Of a DNA stretch of 64,000 nucleotides, positions 38,601-47,670 are shown piece by piece. Within the stretch, counting starts at the first letter, position 1; every line of letters begins with the position of its first letter. The notes beneath the pieces were generated by a model, which worked only from the letters and a program-made list of their open reading frames with translations, searched no databases and was not told the DNA's origin. Source of the stretch: Massilia soli (GTDB lineage: Bacteria > Pseudomonadota > Gammaproteobacteria > Burkholderiales > Burkholderiaceae_D); the NCBI RefSeq assembly GCF_016809835.1, contig NZ_JAFBIL020000003.1, positions 310,001 to 374,000 on the forward strand, written 5' to 3'. The position numbers were made by a program, and so were the translations under genes.

Positions 38601-39586
38601 CCAACGCCTACAGCCGCGGCAAGCTCGATGAGGCGGCGCCGGCCGCGCGCGCCGACGCCATCCTGAGCAAGCCAGTGACTGGCACCAGCCTGTACGACAC
38701 GCTGCACGAGGTGCTGGTCGAGCGCGCGCGCGGCGCCGGCAGCGAGCGCCCGGTTGCGGCGGCCAAGGCGCTGACGCTGCTTGACGGCGCGCGCGTGCTG
38801 ATGGCCGAAGACAACGAGCTGAACCAGGCGGTCGCGCGCGGCATCCTCGAGCCGGCCGGCGCGCGCCTCGACATCGTCGGCGACGGCGCCCAGGCGGTGG
38901 CAAAACTGCAGGCCTCGCCGGCGGCCTGGGACCTGGTGCTGATGGATATCCAGATGCCGGTCATGGACGGCTACCAGGCCACGCGGCAGATCCGCGGCCA
39001 GCTCGGGCTGACCCTGCCGATCCTGGCCGTTACCGCCGGCGTGACCGAGCCCGAACGGGCCAGCTACCTGGCGGCCGGCATGGATGACCTGATCTGCAAG
39101 CCGGTCGACGCCGACCAGATGGTGGCCACGATTGCGCGCTACCTGAACCGGCGCCAGCGCTTTGGCCCGGCGGCGCCACGCGCCGTGCCGGCGCCGCCGC
39201 AGGAGCCGGCCACGCTGCCAGTGCTGGGCATCGAGCCGCTGGTGGCGCTGGCGCGCGGCGACCGCGAACGGCTGGGCGGGGTTGCGCACCTGCTGCAGCG
39301 GGTCGTCGACGATGCGGGGCGTGAATTCGCGCAGGCGCGCGCCAGCTGGCGCGACGGCGACGAGGAAACCGCGGCCAGGCTGTTGCACGCGCTGCGCGGC
39401 GGCGTCGGCAGCATAGGTGCGAAGCGCTTCGCGCAGGCGTCGCAGGCGCTGGAACAGGAGATCAGGGCGGCCAGGCCGCGCGAGCAGCTGGAACATAGTT
39501 TCAGCGCCACCGGGGTGGAGCTGGAGGCGGCGCTGGAGGCGGCGCGCGCCTGGCTGGCCTCCTACCGCGCCGAAGGGCAGGCCTAA
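35615..39586 (+). CDS. hybrid histidine kinase with two receivers and Hpt
   Basis: Large membrane phosphorelay protein of 1323 residues. The N-terminal block has about six membrane helices (residues 1-220), then an extracytoplasmic ligand-binding region of about 250 residues closed by another helix (near 500). PAS (ILENSNDAFVAIGTDGRI), HisKA (ANMSHELRTPMNAVLGMAH, His near 679) and HATPase (GGTGLGLAISRHLVDLM) follow. Two receiver domains come next (VLVDWQMPGMDG and LVLMDIQMPVMDG), then a C-terminal Hpt domain (LLHALRGGVGSIGA, His near 1258). All phosphotransfer sites look intact, so a full His-Asp-His relay could occur in one chain. No output regulator is adjacent. The stop overlaps that of the convergent stress protein by a few bases. 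Confidence 0.92.
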   Translation: MKKLVTSADQLAGVFVGLLGLVVAVRWVFNSDTIAMLVPGSAKMGIVSPVLFMAAGFCCYFALRRDAGPALGTAWRILAVLLMVVPTLVLAQHLFGISLGIDFVRVPTAPTADTPYPGRMAPNTCIAFLLAGTGLLLARAALPSPSRVAALGACALALIVIGASALVGYILKLELMYRIAAANVMQPPTAVGIVMLGIGLWSMRSAHAAARHGPASSESRITWHALGIIAVVALSAGAAGFVAMRDSYEESLSSNMMVAARTSADAIGNTLEVRRRMMEDITQASGLAALLSQPAGPERQAQVQALAQRMLGADVAGLEVYGADGALLASAGRLAPFDGSVRHPLTVQGLPASLVWDRGYVLRTEHQLRDGAVAVGRVAGERRLMLLDRLLASIGAPGASEILLCHRAGGEAVCASTRRRQQAFHVPISRIDRRFDLPIGRAVAGESGVTNARDLRGVQVLAAYTPVSGFGLGLVVKNDIDTLYAPLRQRTNLLVLALVLLVALSASALLFQVRPLLAQLVREQRRTRVILENSNDAFVAIGTDGRITDWNSQAELLFGWSAAEAMGHDMASLIIPPAQRPAHSAGFARFIRTGTGNIINSRIEVIALRRDGSEIPVELSVAGFHNGIGYVANAFMRDITERRRLAAEGAARAADLEHERDRAEAGSRAKGEFVANMSHELRTPMNAVLGMAHLLSLTDLKDEQKRYLEMIRESGRSLLGIMNDILDFSKVEAGRVELEQSRFLLCDVLGAVATIMSVNAGEKDIELAIGIDPDVPHVLWGDAMRLQQVLVNLAGNAIKFTEHGEVSLLVELLARDDDQAILQVRVRDTGIGIAEAHRDQLFSPFTQADSSTTRRFGGTGLGLAISRHLVDLMKGSISFDSEVGQGSEFRVALPLRVAAARDDTRALTGAMASLRLLVVDDHPTSRDYIARTIRGWGWEAHCAASGAQAIALVRQASPAYDAVLVDWQMPGMDGVRTMESIRNIAGRGRLPVLLMANAYSRGKLDEAAPAARADAILSKPVTGTSLYDTLHEVLVERARGAGSERPVAAAKALTLLDGARVLMAEDNELNQAVARGILEPAGARLDIVGDGAQAVAKLQASPAAWDLVLMDIQMPVMDGYQATRQIRGQLGLTLPILAVTAGVTEPERASYLAAGMDDLICKPVDADQMVATIARYLNRRQRFGPAAPRAVPAPPQEPATLPVLGIEPLVALARGDRERLGGVAHLLQRVVDDAGREFAQARASWRDGDEETAARLLHALRGGVGSIGAKRFAQASQALEQEIRAARPREQLEHSFSATGVELEAALEAARAWLASYRAEGQA

Positions 39587-40041
39587 ATGCGCTCGGCCAG
39601 CGGCGGGCGGAACACCATCACCGGCATCGGCGCATAGGCCAGCACCTTCTGGGTCTCGCTGCCGGCGATCAGCCGGCTGATCCCGCGCCGTCCGTGCGAA
39701 CCCATGAAGATCGCGTCGCACTGGTGCCGGGTCGCCGCCGCGATGATTTCCTGATGCGGGTGGAACGACTGCGCCACCTCGGTCATGCACGGCACACCGG
39801 CAGCGCGCGCGGCAGCGGCCACCGCGTCGACCCGCGCCTGCGCCTGCGCCGTCATCGCGCGGCTGTCCAGCCCGGGATCGACGACCATCGCGCCTTCGAC
39901 CAGCGGCGTCAGCGGGTAGGGCTCGGCGACCGACAGCGCGACGATACTGGCGCCGCAGCAGCGCGCCACCTCGACGGCCGCGTCGACCGCCTGCTGCGAA
40001 ATCGCCGAACCGTCGGTCGGCACCAGGATTGTGTTGAACAT
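39583..40041 (-). CDS. universal stress protein, single domain
   Basis: UspA-family protein of 152 residues with the ATP-binding signature G-2x-G-9x-G-S/T (MGSHGRRGISRLIAGSE) and the N-terminal ILVPTDGS motif, so it probably binds ATP. It is the second gene of a two-gene operon with a tandem Usp protein, 8 bases downstream of it. Its stop overlaps the hybrid kinase stop. The setting, next to an FNR-box promoter and a low-oxygen island, suggests a role in surviving oxygen limitation. Confidence 0.93.
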   Translation of the reverse strand: MFNTILVPTDGSAISQQAVDAAVEVARCCGASIVALSVAEPYPLTPLVEGAMVVDPGLDSRAMTAQAQARVDAVAAAARAAGVPCMTEVAQSFHPHQEIIAAATRHQCDAIFMGSHGRRGISRLIAGSETQKVLAYAPMPVMVFRPPLAERI

Positions 40042-40049
40042 GGCGGCTC

Positions 40050-40886
40050 CTAATGCGACATCAGCACCGGCACCGTCATGGTGCGCAGCAGGGTCTCGGT
40101 GACGCCGCCAAGGAGCATCTCGCGCAGGCGCGCGTGGCCGTATCCGCCCATGACGATCAGGTCGCAGCTGCGGTCGGCCGCCATCGACAGCAGGGCGTTG
40201 CCGACGTCGATGCCGGTCTGCTGCAGCGAGACTTCGATATTGACGCCATGGCGCGCCAGGTACAGCGCGATGTCCGCGCCGGGCTGCTCGCCGTGCTCGT
40301 CGAACGGGCTGGGGTTGAACACGGCGATCGTCACGTGGCGCGCGCGCTTGAGCAGGGGGATCGCGTTGGTCACCGCGCGCGTGGCTTCCATGCTGGCGTC
40401 CCAGGCTACCAGCACATTCTCGCCGACGGTCTCGAAACTGCCGGCGTAGGGCACCACCAGGACCGGCCGCGCACTGTTGAGCACCACGTATTCCGGCAGC
40501 CGCAGCGACAGGTGAGCCGACGGATCGGTGCGGTCGTCCTGGCTGACCACCACCAGGTCGGCGTAGCGCGACTGCATGGCCAGCGCGCCTGCCGAGTCGT
40601 CATCGACCAGGCGGCGCTCGCAGGTCAGCGCCCCGGCCGCCTTGGCGACTTCCTCGAAGTGTGCGAGCGAATCGCTGGCACGCTGGTACAGTGCATCCAT
40701 ATGCATCGCCACGACGCTGCGAGCCAGGTCGATGTTGCCGTCCTGATACAGATACCGCGATATGCCCGTCATGGCCGCGCCCACCAGGTGGGCGCCGTCA
40801 GCCTGCGCGAGCCGCGCCGCGACCCGTATGCGCTCCGCGGCGTGGCGCGACTGGTCGGCGTGGACGAGTATCGTTTTGTACGACAT
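40050..40886 (-). CDS. universal stress protein, tandem domain
   Basis: Protein of 278 residues with two Usp domains. The first (MSYKTILVHADQS) lacks a clear ATP-binding loop. The second has the loop MGGYGHARLREMLLGGVTE, which fits G-2x-G-9x-G-G/T. Proteins of this layout are often oxygen- or starvation-induced in betaproteobacteria. It is the first gene of the usp pair and diverges from pat across a 186-base gap that contains a perfect FNR box at 40992-41005, 106 bases from its start. Confidence 0.92.
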   Translation of the reverse strand: MSYKTILVHADQSRHAAERIRVAARLAQADGAHLVGAAMTGISRYLYQDGNIDLARSVVAMHMDALYQRASDSLAHFEEVAKAAGALTCERRLVDDDSAGALAMQSRYADLVVVSQDDRTDPSAHLSLRLPEYVVLNSARPVLVVPYAGSFETVGENVLVAWDASMEATRAVTNAIPLLKRARHVTIAVFNPSPFDEHGEQPGADIALYLARHGVNIEVSLQQTGIDVGNALLSMAADRSCDLIVMGGYGHARLREMLLGGVTETLLRTMTVPVLMSH

Positions 40887-40991
40887 GGCATGTTCCTTTT
40901 GGCGAGAGTGGATCCGGAATCTTCAGATTAGGCCGCACGGTCCTCCGCGTCCAGCAGCAAAAGTCAAACGCAAGCAGGCATTCAACTATTT

Positions 40992-41005
40992 TTGATGTGC
41001 ATCAA
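40992..41005. promoter_or_regulatory. FNR box upstream of pat and usp operon
   Basis: TTGATGTGCATCAA matches the FNR/Anr consensus TTGAT-N4-ATCAA at every defined base. A possible -10 (TCTAAG, 41026-41031) follows at the distance expected for a class II activated promoter reading toward pat. The same box could serve the divergent usp operon. Confidence 0.88.
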
Positions 41006-41072
41006 TCAACTTGCTGCGCTGCCCTTCTAAGCTGCCCAGCTTCCTCACCCACCACACGACCAAGGCTTACCG

Positions 41073-43760
41073 ATGAGCGTACGAAACCTCGAACACCTGT
41101 TTGCCCCGCGGTCGGTGGCCGTCATCGGCGCATCGCTGACGCCGCGCAGCGTCGGCGCGACCGTGCTGCGCAATGTGCTGGCCGCCGGATTCAAGGGGCC
41201 GGTGTATCCGGTCAATCCCAAATACGACACCTTGTGCGGCCTGCGCACCTATCCCGACGCCGCCGCGCTGCCGGAAGCGCCGGACCTGGCCATCATCTGC
41301 ACGCCGGCCGCCACGGTGCCTCGCATCGTGCGCCAGCTGGGCGAGGCCGGCACGCGCGCGGCGATCATCCTCAGCGCCGGCCTGGACGACGACAAGCAGC
41401 GCGACGCGCACGGCCGCACGCTCAAGCAGGCCGCGCTCGACGCCGCGCGCCCGTACGTGCTGCGCCTGCTCGGCCCCAACTGCGTCGGCCTGCTGGTGCC
41501 TGGCATCGGCCTGAACGCCAGCTTCGCCCACGCCGATGCGCTGCCGGGCCGGATCGCTTTCGTCTCGCAGTCGGGCGGCATGGTGACGGCGGTGCTGGAC
41601 TGGGCGCGCTCGCGCGGGATCGGGTTTTCCAAGTTCATTTCACTGGGCGAAAGCGCCGATGTCGATTTTGGCGACCTGCTCGACTACCTTGCCAGCGACG
41701 CCGATACCAGCGCCATCCTGCTGTACATGGAGGATGTGCGGCACGCGCGCAAGTTCATGTCGGCCGCGCGCGCGGCCGCGCGCAGCAAGCCGGTGCTGGT
41801 GCTCAAGGCCGGCCGCATGCCCGAAGGCGCGCGCGCGGCGGCCTCGCACACCGGCGCGCTGGCCGGCGCCGACGACGTCTACGACGCGGCGATCCGGCGC
41901 GCCGGCATGCTGCGCGTGCTGACCACCGAAGACATGTTTTCCGCCGTCGAGACGCTGGCGCATGCGCGCACCCGCGGCGGCGACCGGCTGGCCATCATGA
42001 CCAATGGCGGCGGTCCCGGCGTGATGGCAGCCGACGCGCTTGGCGCGGCCGGCGGAACGCTGCCGGCCCTGAGCGCGGCGACGCTGGCCAGCCTGGACGC
42101 GGTGCTGCCGCCGACATGGTCGCGCGCCAACCCGGTCGACATCATCGGCGACGCGCCGGTGCAGCGCTACCTCGATACGCTGCGCGTGCTGTTGGCCGAC
42201 CCGGACAACGATGCCGTGCTGTTCATCCATGCGCCCACCGCCATCGTGCCCAGCGCCGAGATCGCGCGCGCGGTCGCGCCGATGGCCAAGGGCGCGTCGC
42301 GCAATGTGCTCGGCTGCTGGCTGGGGGGCGACGCCGTCGCCGAGGCGCGCCGCATCTTTTCCGCCGAAGGCATCCCGTCCTACGACACGCCCGAAGAAGC
42401 GGTCAATGCGTTCATGCAGATTGCCCAGTACCGGCGCAACCAGGACCTGCTGATGCAGGTGCCGCCGGCGCTGCGCGTGAACGACGAGGGCGGCCGCGCG
42501 ATCGCCGCCGGCGTGGTGCGCGCGGTGCTTGCCGAAGGGCGCACGATCCTGACCGAGCCGGAAGCCAAGCGGGTGCTTGACGCCTACGGCATCCCGGTGG
42601 TCCAGACCCGCACCGCGGCCGACGTCGAGGCGGCAGTCAAAGAGGCAGAGGCGATCGGCTACCCGGTCGCGGTCAAGATCCTGTCGCCCGATATCACCCA
42701 TAAATCCGATGTCGGCGGCGTCGCGCTCGATCTCGACAGCGGCGAGGCGGTGCGCAGCGCCGCCACCCGGATGCTGCACCGGCTTGCCGAGCTCAAGCCC
42801 GGCGCGCGGCTTGACGGCCTGACCGTGCAAAGCATGGCGCGCCGCCCGCAAGCCCATGAGCTGATCGTCGGCGTCGCCACCGATCCGGTGTTCGGGCCGG
42901 TGATCCTGTTCGGGCAGGGCGGGGTGGCGGTGGAAGTGACGGCCGACCACGCGGTCGGATTGCCGCCGCTGAACGCGGTGCTGGCCAGGGACATGGTGTC
43001 GCGCACGCGGGTGGCCAGGCTGCTGGCAGGCTACCGCAACCGCCCGCCGGCCGACATCGATGCCATCGTGCGGGTGCTGATGCAGGTGTCGCAGCTGGCG
43101 GCGGACATTCCGGAGCTGGCCGAGCTGGATATCAACCCGCTGCTGGCCGACAGCGACGGCGTCATCGCGCTGGACGCCCGCATCCGGGTCGCGCTGGCCG
43201 ACCAGAGCGCCAGTTCGCTGGACCGGCTGGCGATCCGCCCTTATCCGGCCGAACTGGAAGAGCAGGTGGCGTGGAACGGCGAAACGCTGACCTTGCGACC
43301 GATCCGGCCCGAGGACGGCCCGGCGCACCTCGAGTTCTTCGGCGCGCTGACGCCCGACGACGTGCGCTACCGGATGTTCGTGCGGGTACGCGAGCTGCAG
43401 CCGTCGCAGCTGGCGCGCTTCACCCAGATCGACTACGACCGCGAGATGGCCTTCATCGCCACGCGCCCGCTGCCTGGCGGCGGCGAGCAGACCATCGGCG
43501 TGGCGCGCGTGGTCGCCGACCCGGACAACATCCAGGCCGAGTTCGCGGTCACCGTGCGCTCCGACCTGAAGGGCCATGGGCTGGGTCGGGTGCTGATGGA
43601 AAAGCTGATCGCCTATTGCCGCGCGCGCGGCACCCGCGAAATCGTCGGCGAGGCGCTGCCGCAAAACACCCGCGTGATCAAGCTGGTGCGCAAGCTTGGC
43701 TTTGCCGTCACGCCCAATCCGGCCGAAGACTCGGTCCATCTGAGCTTGCCGCTGGACTAG
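41073..43760 (+). CDS. Pat/PatZ-type acyl-CoA synthetase-GNAT fusion
   Basis: Protein of 895 residues combining an ADP-forming acyl-CoA synthetase body with a C-terminal GNAT acetyltransferase. In order: CoA-binding Rossmann domain ([15 protein letters not shown]), succinyl-CoA-ligase-like domain with SHTGALAG (His259), ATP-grasp domain ([28 protein letters not shown]), and GNAT (about 730-895; [22 protein letters not shown]). Characterised Pat/YfiQ members acetylate lysines on acetyl-CoA synthetase and other proteins. His259 is at the place of the phosphohistidine of active ADP-forming enzymes, so ligase activity is possible. A perfect FNR box precedes it, suggesting induction under low oxygen. 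Confidence 0.88.
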   Translation: MSVRNLEHLFAPRSVAVIGASLTPRSVGATVLRNVLAAGFKGPVYPVNPKYDTLCGLRTYPDAAALPEAPDLAIICTPAATVPRIVRQLGEAGTRAAIILSAGLDDDKQRDAHGRTLKQAALDAARPYVLRLLGPNCVGLLVPGIGLNASFAHADALPGRIAFVSQSGGMVTAVLDWARSRGIGFSKFISLGESADVDFGDLLDYLASDADTSAILLYMEDVRHARKFMSAARAAARSKPVLVLKAGRMPEGARAAASHTGALAGADDVYDAAIRRAGMLRVLTTEDMFSAVETLAHARTRGGDRLAIMTNGGGPGVMAADALGAAGGTLPALSAATLASLDAVLPPTWSRANPVDIIGDAPVQRYLDTLRVLLADPDNDAVLFIHAPTAIVPSAEIARAVAPMAKGASRNVLGCWLGGDAVAEARRIFSAEGIPSYDTPEEAVNAFMQIAQYRRNQDLLMQVPPALRVNDEGGRAIAAGVVRAVLAEGRTILTEPEAKRVLDAYGIPVVQTRTAADVEAAVKEAEAIGYPVAVKILSPDITHKSDVGGVALDLDSGEAVRSAATRMLHRLAELKPGARLDGLTVQSMARRPQAHELIVGVATDPVFGPVILFGQGGVAVEVTADHAVGLPPLNAVLARDMVSRTRVARLLAGYRNRPPADIDAIVRVLMQVSQLAADIPELAELDINPLLADSDGVIALDARIRVALADQSASSLDRLAIRPYPAELEEQVAWNGETLTLRPIRPEDGPAHLEFFGALTPDDVRYRMFVRVRELQPSQLARFTQIDYDREMAFIATRPLPGGGEQTIGVARVVADPDNIQAEFAVTVRSDLKGHGLGRVLMEKLIAYCRARGTREIVGEALPQNTRVIKLVRKLGFAVTPNPAEDSVHLSLPLD

Positions 43761-43765
43761 TAAAC

Positions 43766-43779
43766 TTGATCTAGATCAA
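43766..43779. promoter_or_regulatory. FNR box upstream of aer
   Basis: TTGATCTAGATCAA is a perfect FNR/Anr site, six bases after the pat stop and 67 bases before the aer start. TACACT (43803-43808) is a plausible -10 at the class II distance. The central CTAG makes the whole 14-mer a perfect palindrome. Confidence 0.88.
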
Positions 43780-43845
43780 GGATTTGCTGCGGCCGTGACC
43801 ACTACACTGGGCTCTTTTAATGCCATACGGCAACAGGAGAGCAAC

Positions 43846-45420
43846 GTGCGTACCAATCTGCCCATCACTGGCATCGAACATTCTTTGCGCGACGGCCAGT
43901 CGCTGGTTTCCAAGACCGACACCAAGGGCAAGATCACCTACTGCAACCCGGCGTTCATCGAGATCAGCGGCTACTCGCGCGATGAGCTGCTGGGCCAGCC
44001 GCATAACATCGTGCGCCACCCGGACATGCCGCCCGAAGCGTTCGCCGATCTGTGGGAGACGCTCAAGCAAGGCCGCCCGTGGACCGGGATGGTCAAGAAC
44101 CGCTGCAAGAATGGCGATTTCTACTGGGTGCTGGCGAACGTCACCCCGATCATGGAAGACGGGCGCACGGTCGGCTACATGTCGGTACGCACCAAGCCGG
44201 GCCGCGATCAGGTGGCGGCGGCCGGCGCCATCTACCAGCGCTTCAGGCAGGGCCAGGCCGAGGGACTGGCCGTGCATCGCGGCGCGGTGGTGCGCGCGGG
44301 TCTGGCGGCGCGCCTGCGCGCCGTGCGCGACGCCGCCCTCGGCACCCGCATCGGCATCGCCATGGGCGCCATGGCCGCGCTGCTGGCGGCCGTTGCCGTC
44401 GGCGGGCAGGGCGGCTGGATCACGTGGCTGGCGGCAACGGGCGTCGTGTTCGCTGCCGCCCTGTGGCGGATGCTGGCCGTGTCGGTTGCCGCGCCGCTGG
44501 GCGCCGCGATCGGCGCGGCCAACCAGCTGGCCGGCGGCGACCTGTCCGCCACCGTCGAGGTGAGCGCCGGCGGCGAGATCGGCCAGCTGCAGGCGGCACT
44601 GCGCCAGGTCGGGCTGAACCTGCGCGCCATCATCGGCGACGTGCGCAGCAATGTCGATTCGATCGAAACGGCGACCCGTGAAATCGCCACCGGCAACCAG
44701 GACCTGGCCGAGCGCACCGCCGCCCAGGCCGCCAGCCTGGAAGAAACCGCGACCAGCATGCTGCAGTTTGCCGTCACGGTGGGCGAAAACACCGACAGCG
44801 CGGTGCGCGCCGACGAGTGCGTGGTGGCCGCTGCGGCGGTCGCCGGGCAGGGCGGCAAGGCGGTCGACCGGGTCGGCGATACGATGGGCCAGATCAGCGA
44901 TTCGGCCAAAAAAATCGTCGACATCATCGGCCTGATCGACGGCATCGCGTTCCAGACCAATATCCTCGCGCTGAATGCGGCCGTGGAAGCGGCGCGCGCG
45001 GGCGAGCAGGGGCGCGGCTTTGCCGTGGTCGCGGGCGAAGTGCGCAGCCTGGCGCAGCGCTCGGCCGGCGCCGCCAAGGAGATCAAGCACCTGATCGACG
45101 ATTCGGTCCACAAGGTCAGCCACGGCAATGCGCTGGTCGGCGAGGCCGGCGGCACCATGGGCAGCGTGGTCGCATCGGTGCAGCGCGCCACCGCCATCAT
45201 GGCGGGCATCAAAAGCGCCAGCCTGGAGCAGCGCGCGACCATCGGCCAGGTCAACCAGGCAGTCGCCGAGCTCGATGCGATCACCCAGCAGAACGCGGCG
45301 CTGGTCGAACAGGCGGCCGCGGCCTCGTCGAATGTTGCCGAGCAGGCGGCAGGACTGGCGCAAGCGCTGTCGGTCTTTCAACTCGGGCGCAGCAGCGCGC
45401 CGCGCCTCGGGCGTTTTTGA
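43846..45420 (+). CDS. aer: Aer-like aerotaxis/redox chemoreceptor
   Basis: Methyl-accepting chemotaxis protein of 524 residues with an N-terminal PAS domain of the FAD-binding Aer type ([37 protein letters not shown]). Two close membrane helices (about 165-215), a HAMP-like segment and the signalling hairpin follow, with the universal tip [37 protein letters not shown]. It senses cellular redox state rather than an external ligand. The GTG at 43846 was chosen because AGGAG lies six bases upstream and the family begins MRTNLP; a GTG at 43795 would add 17 residues. It sits between FNR-box promoters. Confidence 0.92.
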   Translation: MRTNLPITGIEHSLRDGQSLVSKTDTKGKITYCNPAFIEISGYSRDELLGQPHNIVRHPDMPPEAFADLWETLKQGRPWTGMVKNRCKNGDFYWVLANVTPIMEDGRTVGYMSVRTKPGRDQVAAAGAIYQRFRQGQAEGLAVHRGAVVRAGLAARLRAVRDAALGTRIGIAMGAMAALLAAVAVGGQGGWITWLAATGVVFAAALWRMLAVSVAAPLGAAIGAANQLAGGDLSATVEVSAGGEIGQLQAALRQVGLNLRAIIGDVRSNVDSIETATREIATGNQDLAERTAAQAASLEETATSMLQFAVTVGENTDSAVRADECVVAAAAVAGQGGKAVDRVGDTMGQISDSAKKIVDIIGLIDGIAFQTNILALNAAVEAARAGEQGRGFAVVAGEVRSLAQRSAGAAKEIKHLIDDSVHKVSHGNALVGEAGGTMGSVVASVQRATAIMAGIKSASLEQRATIGQVNQAVAELDAITQQNAALVEQAAAASSNVAEQAAGLAQALSVFQLGRSSAPRLGRF

Positions 45421-45438
45421 TGCACCGCAAGGATTTTC

Positions 45439-45452
45439 TCGATGCCGATCAA
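45439..45452. promoter_or_regulatory. possible imperfect FNR box upstream of hemN
   Basis: TCGATGCCGATCAA differs from the FNR consensus at one base and ends 36 bases before the hemN ATG. No good -10 stands at the class II distance, and the gene may simply be read from the aer promoter. Confidence 0.4.
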
Positions 45453-45488
45453 TAGACTGAGCTCTACAGTCAGGATTGGAGCAACGTT

Positions 45489-46907
45489 ATGAATATATCC
45501 GCAGTACCAGCAAACCGGGTCCCGAGCGTGGAGTTCGACGGCGCCCTGATCCGCAAGCTGAACCAGTCCGGCCCGCGCTACACCTCGTACCCGACCGCCG
45601 ACCGCTTCAGCGACAGCTACGGCTACCGCGACTACCTGAAGGCGGTGGCCGGGCTGCGGACGCGCGGCGTTGCCAAGCCGCTTTCGCTGTACGTGCACAT
45701 CCCGTTCTGCGACACCGTCTGCTATTACTGCGCCTGCAACAAGGTGGTGACCAAAAACCGTGACAAGGCGACGACCTATCTCAGCTACCTGAAGCGCGAA
45801 ATCGAGATGCAGGGCCGGCTGTTCGCCGGCATGAACCAGGTCGAGCAGCTGCACCTGGGCGGCGGCACGCCGACCTACCTTTCGGACGAGCAGATGGGCG
45901 ACCTGATGACGCATATCCGGCACTGGTTCAAGCTGGCGCCCGACGCGGAAGGCGAATATTCGATCGAGATCGATCCGCGCACGGTGTCGCCCGAGCGCCT
46001 GCACAGCCTGCGCCGCCAGGGCTTCAACCGGGTCAGCCTCGGCGTGCAGGACTTCGATGGCGACGTGCAGCGCGCCGTCAACCGGGTCCAGCCCGAGGAG
46101 GAAACCCGCGCCATCATCGAGGCCGCGCGCAGCGCGGGATTCCGCTCGGTGAGCATCGACCTGATTTACGGGCTGCCCAGGCAGAACGTCATCAGCATGG
46201 CGCAGACCCTGGCCAAGGTGATCGCCGCCAATCCCGACCGCATCGCGATCTACAACTACGCGCACCTGCCGCACCTGTTCAAACCGCAGCGCCGCATCCT
46301 GGACGCGGACATGCCGAGCGCCGACACCCGCCTCGACATGCTGGCGCTGTGCATCCGGCGCCTGGCCGACGCCGGCTATACCTACATCGGCATGGACCAC
46401 TTCGCGCGGCCCGACGACGATCTCGCGGTGGCGCAGCGGCAGGGCCGCCTGCACCGCAACTTCCAGGGTTATTCGACCCATGCGGACACCGACCTGGTGG
46501 CCTGCGGCGTCTCGGCCATCGGCTCGGTCGGCGCGACCTACAGCCAGAATGCGAAAACCCTCGACGCCTACTACGATGCGCTCGACCGCAACGAGCTGCC
46601 GATCGTGCGCGGCGCGCGCCTGTCGATGGACGACGCGCTCAGGCGCGCGATCATCCAGACCCTGATGTGCAACTTCGAGCTGTCGGTGCCGGCCATCGAA
46701 CAGGCCTATCCGATCGATTTCGCCGGCTACTTCAAGCCTGAGCTGGAGCGGCTGGCAGCGCTGGCAGGCGACGGCTTGCTGTCGGTCGACCGCGAATGGC
46801 TGACGGTCACGCCGAAGGGCCGCCTGCTGATCCGCAACATCTGCATGGTGTTCGACCGCTACCTGAGTTCGGCGCCGCAGGTGGCGCGCTACTCGAAGAC
46901 CATCTGA
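45489..46907 (+). CDS. hemN: oxygen-independent coproporphyrinogen III oxidase
   Basis: Radical-SAM enzyme (472 residues) that converts coproporphyrinogen III to protoporphyrinogen IX without O2 in haem synthesis. The iron-sulfur cluster motif CxxxCxxC is present (C74, C78, C81 in IPFCDTVCYYCAC), with GGGTPTYL after it and the HemN-specific N-terminus (GPRYTSYPTADRF). Length and N-terminal features point to true HemN rather than HemW. The start has GGAGCAACGTT upstream. It supplies haem under the low-oxygen conditions in which the neighbouring cbb3 oxidase is made. Confidence 0.96.
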   Translation: MNISAVPANRVPSVEFDGALIRKLNQSGPRYTSYPTADRFSDSYGYRDYLKAVAGLRTRGVAKPLSLYVHIPFCDTVCYYCACNKVVTKNRDKATTYLSYLKREIEMQGRLFAGMNQVEQLHLGGGTPTYLSDEQMGDLMTHIRHWFKLAPDAEGEYSIEIDPRTVSPERLHSLRRQGFNRVSLGVQDFDGDVQRAVNRVQPEEETRAIIEAARSAGFRSVSIDLIYGLPRQNVISMAQTLAKVIAANPDRIAIYNYAHLPHLFKPQRRILDADMPSADTRLDMLALCIRRLADAGYTYIGMDHFARPDDDLAVAQRQGRLHRNFQGYSTHADTDLVACGVSAIGSVGATYSQNAKTLDAYYDALDRNELPIVRGARLSMDDALRRAIIQTLMCNFELSVPAIEQAYPIDFAGYFKPELERLAALAGDGLLSVDREWLTVTPKGRLLIRNICMVFDRYLSSAPQVARYSKTI

Positions 46908-46917
46908 CGGGCGCCGC

Positions 46918-47670
46918 ATGCAAGGCATCAACCTGTTACCGGTCTTCCTGGTCGGCTTGTTCGGCAGCGTCCACTGCGCAGGCATGTGCGGCGGGATCGT
47001 CAGCGCGTTTTCGGTGGCCGCGCCGGCCCAGCGCGCCTTCCCGGTCGCCGTCGCCACCCGCACCAGCGCGCAGGTGCCGGCGCGGGTGCTGTCGTATAAC
47101 GCCGGCCGCATCGCTTCCTACATGCTGGCGGGGGCCTTGGCGGGCGGCCTGGCAAACGGCGCGCGCACCCTCGGCGGCCTTGGCGCGCTGCAAACCGCAG
47201 GCTACCTGCTGGCCAACCTGATGCTGGTTGCGCTCGGCCTGCACCTGATGGATGCATGGCGCGGGCTGGCGCAAGTCGAGCGGCTCGGCGGCGGATTGTG
47301 GCGCCGCCTGAAACCGTTGGGCGCGCGGCTGCTGCCGATTGATGGCCCGGCCAAACTGTTCGGCCTCGGCGCCCTGTGGGGCTGGCTGCCGTGCGGGATG
47401 GTCTACAGCGTGCTGGTGACGGCGATGCTGAGCGGCTCGGCCGCTTCCGGCGCCACCGTGATGCTGGCATTTGGCCTGGGCACCTTGCCGATGCTGGTGA
47501 CGATGGGCGTGGCCGGCGCGGCCCTGCGCGCGGCAATGCAGCGGCGCGCGGTGCGCATCGGCGCCGGCCTGCTGGTGCTCGGTTTCGGCTTGCTTGGCCT
47601 GGCGCGCGCGGCCATCGGCGACCAGGCCCATTGGCTCGACCTGGTCTGCATTCCCGGGATGGCGCCATGA
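46918..47670 (+). CDS. SafE/DsbD-like membrane protein of the cco locus
   Basis: Polytopic inner-membrane protein of 250 residues (about six helices) of the sulfite exporter TauE/SafE or DsbD_2 group. Its N-terminal GSVHCAGMCGGIVSAF motif, with two cysteines and a histidine, resembles metal-transport members often encoded beside ccoI/ccoS. It starts 10 bases after hemN and its stop overlaps the ccoI start (ATGA), so it is translationally coupled to the copper ATPase. A role in copper supply or cbb3 maturation is inferred from position. Confidence 0.82.
   Translation: MQGINLLPVFLVGLFGSVHCAGMCGGIVSAFSVAAPAQRAFPVAVATRTSAQVPARVLSYNAGRIASYMLAGALAGGLANGARTLGGLGALQTAGYLLANLMLVALGLHLMDAWRGLAQVERLGGGLWRRLKPLGARLLPIDGPAKLFGLGALWGWLPCGMVYSVLVTAMLSGSAASGATVMLAFGLGTLPMLVTMGVAGAALRAAMQRRAVRIGAGLLVLGFGLLGLARAAIGDQAHWLDLVCIPGMAP

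Noticed and set aside
35735-39790. A 1351-codon minus-strand open frame opposite the hybrid kinase.
   Set aside because: Antisense shadow of a gene with intact kinase, receiver and Hpt motifs; no recognisable domain of its own.
40661-42580. A 639-codon plus-strand frame overlapping usp and pat.
   Set aside because: Arg/Ala/Gly-rich alternate frame of pat; the pat frame has all family motifs.
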